Positions 59,913 through 64,000 of a DNA stretch of 64,000 nucleotides are shown piece after piece. The stretch's first letter is position 1. Every line of letters starts with the position of its first letter. The DNA lies in assembly GCA_024509875.1 (NCBI GenBank), contig JAMPIV010014841.1, forward strand, positions 744,001 through 808,000, given 5' to 3'. The notes under the pieces were generated by a model. It did no database searches, had not been told where the DNA came from, and saw only the letters and a program-made list of their open reading frames with translations. This DNA is from Oreohelix idahoensis. Its lineage: Eukaryota > Mollusca > Gastropoda > Stylommatophora > Oreohelicidae. Both the position numbers and the translations under genes were made by a program.

Positions 59913-60150
59913 CCAATCACAAGAATAACTATGGTATGGACCCTTGAAGGAAAGCGAAAGAGAGGCTGACTAAAAACAACTTGGCGGAGAACTGTGGAGG
60001 CCAAGATGCAAAGAATGAACTAGAGCTGGGAAGGATGGCCGCCGACCGAGCAAAGGGGAAGCAGTTTGTTGCTGCCCTACAAGAAGCCACAAGGCGCAAT
60101 GGCCACTGACTGCTTTGACAGTCGGCGGCTAAGGATCAAAGAAGAAGAAG
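59913..60150 (+). pseudogene. 3' end of the 3899-7205 RTE family, plus strand
   Basis: Matches the C-terminal coding end and 3' UTR of that element: gaaggaaagcgaaagagagg, gatgcaaagaatgaac, ggccactgactgctttgaca, ggctaaggatcaaagaagaa. It ends in the same GAA tail, confirming the true 3' end of the family. Several stops and one deletion. Confidence 0.9.
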
Positions 60151-60255
60151 AGTTTTTATATCATACCTAAAAATACAAAATATATAATATTTTCCGCACA
60201 ATGATCGATTTTGTTAATTTTATTATTCTCTGGGGCCATATAACAGACATTGTGT

Positions 60256-60260
60256 CTTCC
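60256..60260. repeat. LTR target duplication CTTCC, left
   Basis: CTTCC, identical to 62375-62379. Confidence 0.85.
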
Positions 60261-62374
60261 TGTCGCGAGAGGGTTGAAATGTTATTAAAATATAAGATAT
60301 CCTGGACAAAACATTGTATCAGGTGATACCAGGATAGTGCCAGATAAGAGTCTGGTCTTATAAGTAATACCCCCTTCTCTGAAAAGAGTAAGGGTGTATG
60401 GATATCAAAGGTAGGGTCAAGCTGTATAAGTTTCCAGGTATGATGTTATTGTATTATCCTGGATCCCTATGGGCTCCCTCTCAAGATCCTCCCTTGATTA
60501 TTATATTATTATTATTATTGTTGACTCTGCTAGGGGATATTAATAAAATTATTTCCAACAAGAACATGAACTCAACTTTAATAAGTAAGTAAGTCTGTTG
60601 GTAAATATTTACAATTTATTTAGCCTATACCGTTTCTCTATTCGGTCTGGAAAGTTTTAAATGAAATCAAATGTATTTACATATTGAAATCAATAAACAT
60701 TGAAAAATAATAATTAATCTCAAAAATCATTCACTTTGTTGAAGGTTTTTTTCTTTTTGGTAATTATCTCCTTTGGAAGAACGTTGATGTGATACTATAA
60801 TAAGTAATGTCACTATTACTTGACAGTGAAGCTAGTACTCGGTAAATTTATGTCCACACTGTTCATCATTCACTGTATGTTTATTTGCATCTTGTCTTTT
60901 AGTATAGGGGTATAATCTGGATACTCTGATCAGCGGCTTTGTTTTGCCACTTATCTTGTGTTTAGAGATCTGTCACTCTCCTGCCATGGACGAACACGTA
61001 TTTTGAATTTCTCCAGGCGGTGGAAGCTGGGTATCTGGCCCTGTTAACCACAAGGGCACTTACACCACAGAGTCCAGCAGAGGTGGATGACTCTATAAAG
61101 TTTTTGTTTTGTAGTTGTCAGGATAGAACCTGAAACAAAAATAAACGTAACCCCTATATGGTCCATCACTATTCCATTATTACAAAAGATGGGGACGATA
61201 GACAGTGTCAGATAATGTGCTAGCAAATGCACAGGACAATATATACCAGCACTACCCACATCCAGTTCACCGTGACTACACTTTCCTTTTAAAACCTTAG
61301 TTACTCGTAGATCCATCTGTCCATGATCCGCCTCCATACAATGATTTGGTCTAGAATAAAATACTTAAGTAATACCTTGATCTATAAATTAAAACAATTT
61401 CTGTCCTTCTTTCTTATATTCCAGGCATGTGTCCCATTTCCTGAAGAAATATTTCTTTAAAAGCTTTTCCAAACCTACAGACACAATTCTGCTATCATTC
61501 TCAATTTAATTTGAATGTACACAGGCGGGTAAGTCCTTCAGAAATTACACAATGGTTGCAGAAACACGTCTACACACTTACCAACACACTGTAGTGAATC
61601 AATAGCAACTCATATAATTATATGCACACACAGACGAGCTGTTAATGGCAAACTTGATCTGCTCTCAGGTACAACTGGCAAAGGCTGTCTTCATTTACAA
61701 GTTACCGCTTCTTTCTGCTCGCTGTGTTTTTCAAATCTTATGGCCCCAATTTAGCAAGGGCAAGGTCTATTTATACTAGCACATCCGGCGCATCGGAAAG
61801 CAGGGGGCTAACGGGGTATTGCGAATCCCCAAATGAGGCATATTTTGTCTCTCTGTTCAATTATAAAAAACTAGTTTCCCCCTTATCTTTCTTATTTCTG
61901 GAGCGATTTTATTCATCTAAGGCTTAAATTATATCCTGAATTAATCTTTATCTTCGTAGCTAAAACTCTTTAAGTCTCCTAAGTGCATTTTATTCTATGC
62001 ATATTTAAAATACCTAAATTAGGGACTAACCCGATGTGTCGAAGTCTTTCCACTCAATATATCTCTCTTAATAAACTATTTTTCGAGGAAGTCTTTACAC
62101 CCACCTCTAAAGTAACATTCATGTTATTGAATTAGAGACCTCTTCCCAGTGGTACTTCTTTATTACTTATGTAATTAAATGGCATCCTTCACTCGGTTGC
62201 ACAAATGAGGACTGGCCATTTTGCCTGTCCAAGGCTGTAGTAAACACACGAATACGGAAGTCTTTCCACTAGCTAGTGTATCATACAATTTCTACAATGT
62301 GTGGCGCGCGGTTTTCGTCAGAGTAACTCAGGATTATACAGAAGCTGTGTTGTGAAGCAGACTAACTCACGACA
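60261..62374 (-). mobile_element. Solo LTR, copy 2, 2114 bp, minus strand
   Basis: In element sense it begins TGTCGTGAGTTAGTCTG at 62374 and ends CCCTCTCGCGACA at 60261, flanked by a perfect 5-bp duplication (CTTCC, plus strand). Collinear with 51851-54026 over its full length at moderate identity, lower in places. The intact duplication shows that this is a clean solo LTR. Confidence 0.88.
61768..61775 (-). promoter_or_regulatory. TATA box of LTR copy 2
   Basis: TATAAATA on the minus strand, 599 bp from the LTR start, at the position matching 52438-52445. Confidence 0.6.
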
Positions 62375-62379
62375 CTTCC
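62375..62379. repeat. LTR target duplication CTTCC, right
   Basis: Identical to 60256-60260. Confidence 0.85.
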
Positions 62380-63490
62380 CCACATCTTAGTCTGTTTGAG
62401 AGAAAATATAAGATTGAGTTGTATCTCCTCACTAGCCTTACATATTTAAAAAATCCAAAGTCTTATGTTTTTGTATTCCATTCATTCATTTGCTTTCACA
62501 AGCTATTACATACCATGTATAGTAAGAAGTCCCACATTCCAATACGCAGAGATCTTGAGATGACCTGGACAAGAACAGAAAATAAAAACAATCGTTACAC
62601 TTGACATACATACTCAAATTCTTCTTAAACCTTTACCTTAAATCCTCTGCAGCTCCTTTGTATTTTACTAATCATTTCTCAAGGTTTTTCTTCTACAAAA
62701 AGAGGGGATGGGGATTTTAAAGCACGTCTGACGCCATTTTAGATTTATTTCCAGACTGCAGATGTTGGGTACATTACGTGTTGTTGCTGTTTATTTTTAA
62801 TTATTATTTTCTATTTCTTTGCGTTTACCTCTTGCAGTATTTTTTCTATTACGTTGGTTTTATGTTGCATGATGTCTTCTTCTTCTTCCTCGTTCGCCCT
62901 GAAAAGGACGGTGGTTGCGTTGTGTCTGTTTACGCCTAAGCTGTGATATCTGCACCTTTCGGTCGACACATCCGACTTCTGCACGGCATTTTTTAGGACC
63001 GGGTTTGCCTTCCCATTTCGATCCACACTCGCTCAGCCAGACTGCACAGCTGCAGACTGTTTCCAGGACCACCACGTGGAGGTGGAGTGCGGTCTTGACC
63101 AGCTCTGGTTCGCTGGTCCTGACGCAGGCAGTCAGGCTATGAGTCGCTGACTGCGGTCTCTATTGCTGCGTCTTGAGGTCCCATGTTGCATGTGACCATT
63201 GTTCTCATGTTAAGATATAGTACAGGTATTCCAAGAGTTCTGTTAAGTTCCACTGCATGTCCCTATGGTACTCGTATATCGGGCTGCTCAAGGTTAACCT
63301 CATAATTCCTTGGTTAGTAGCAACCATTAACCGTCCATGCCTTTTCTTATTAAATTTACTACAACAAAACAGTAATAATCATGGCACAATAGTCGACAAA
63401 AACCCTTCTCTGTCCCATGTAAAATGGCTGTTAATTATTTTCAATGGCAAAGCTGTTTCCATTTTTCTCTGGACTATTTGACACATAGAG
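62380..63490. other. Unassigned sequence
   Basis: A cttcttcttcttcc stretch at 62877-62890 could be a LINE GAA tail on the minus strand. The Cys- and Arg-rich minus-strand frames at 62811-63075 run through it and show no family I recognise. Nothing else seen. Confidence 0.35.
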
Positions 63491-63950
63491 GGGACATTCA
63501 ATACCCCTTAACTCAGGGTAAGTCTAGATGGGACATTCAACACCCGCTAACTCAGGGTAAGTCTAGATGGGACATTCAACACCCGTTAACTCAGGGTAAA
63601 TCTAGATGGGACACCCAACACCCGCTAACTCAGGGTAAGTCTACATGGGACACCCAACACTCACTAACTCAGGGTAAGTCTAGATGTGACACTCATCACC
63701 TGTTAACTCAGGGTAAGTCTAGATGGGACATTCAACATCCGCTAACTCAGGGTAAGTCTAGAGGGGACATTCACCACCCGTTAACTCAGGGTAAGTCTAG
63801 ATGGGACACTCAACACCCCTTAAATCAGGGTAAGTCTAGATGGGACATTCAACACCCGTTAACTCAGGGTAAGTCTAGATGGGACATTCAACATCCGCTA
63901 ACTCAGGGTAAGTCTAGACGGGACACTCAACACACGTGAACTCGGGGTTA
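63491..63950. repeat. 39-bp minisatellite, about 12 units
   Basis: Unit gggacattcaacacccgtta plus actcagggtaagtctagat; 39 bp keeps all frames open, giving a false 13-residue repeat protein. Units differ at a few sites (cattca/cactca, cccgtta/cccgcta). Confidence 0.96.
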
Positions 63951-64000
63951 GTGTCCTATTTCTCTGAGATGCCTGGCTGCATGTCCCGATTAGTGGCCTC

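Noticed and set aside
62811..63075. Cys/Arg-rich minus-strand frames, possible zinc-finger exon
   Set aside because: Cys and His spacing fits no family I know, and a GAA repeat supplies the acidic or basic tail.
63424..63939. 171-residue frame with QHPLTQGKSRWDI repeats
   Set aside because: Same artefact of a 39-bp minisatellite.

Overview
The window looks like an intergenic, repeat-dominated stretch of an invertebrate metazoan genome. I see no host protein-coding gene I can defend. Nearly all long open frames are retrotransposon endonuclease/reverse transcriptase frames or in-frame tandem repeats. The mix (several RTE-type LINEs, a CR1/L2-type LINE with an esterase-like ORF1, several tRNA-headed SINE families, long AT and GATA microsatellites) fits a mollusc, perhaps a heterobranch gastropod. 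That assignment is an inference; no diagnostic host gene is present.

Layout. 1-9.6 kb: two copies of one RTE-like LINE on the minus strand. The second (3899-7205) is full length with a perfect 13-bp target duplication. They alternate with two copies of a 1.4-kb segment that hides an older reverse-transcriptase relic. 9.6-11.4 kb: a LINE 3' end and several SINE pieces, including a 127-bp-armed inverted SINE pair. 11.4-15.8 kb: a CR1/L2-like LINE on the plus strand with an uninterrupted 943-residue EN-RT, 5'-truncated inside the GDSL motif of its ORF1. 15.8-22.2 kb: SINEs, a 12-unit minisatellite built from a SINE tRNA-like head, AT microsatellites and a probable Penelope-like remnant.

22.2-39.9 kb: a tandem segmental duplication (unit A 22227-33170, unit B 33171-39890, each about 5.5 kb without private insertions). 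Unit A carries two LINE insertions that B lacks. Unit B carries a SINE with a 12-bp target duplication, a TIR-bounded insertion and a 72-bp LINE-tail-like insertion that A lacks. Each unit therefore supplies the empty site for the other. 40-50.9 kb: LINE fragments, a third diverged piece of the duplicated sequence, several minisatellites, and long unique AT-rich sequence in which I recognise nothing.

50.9-62.4 kb: a short Tigger1-like (pogo/Tc1-mariner) element with TA duplications; two 2.1-kb solo LTRs of one family in inverted orientation (51851-54026 and 60261-62374), with TG..CA ends, conserved TATA boxes and 5-bp target duplications; and between them a 37-unit array of a 39-bp repeat that is an amplified piece of a LINE C-terminus, a 28S rRNA pseudogene fragment, and several LINE 3' ends. 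The window closes with another 39-bp minisatellite.

Nothing here works as a pathway. The functional content is the retrotransposition machinery: APE-like endonuclease plus reverse transcriptase. Only the CR1/L2-like ORF2 and, apart from one frameshift, the RTE at 27308-30780 look close to intact. The SINEs and short LINE tails are presumably mobilised in trans. Identities come from motifs read by eye and family knowledge; no database search was possible.
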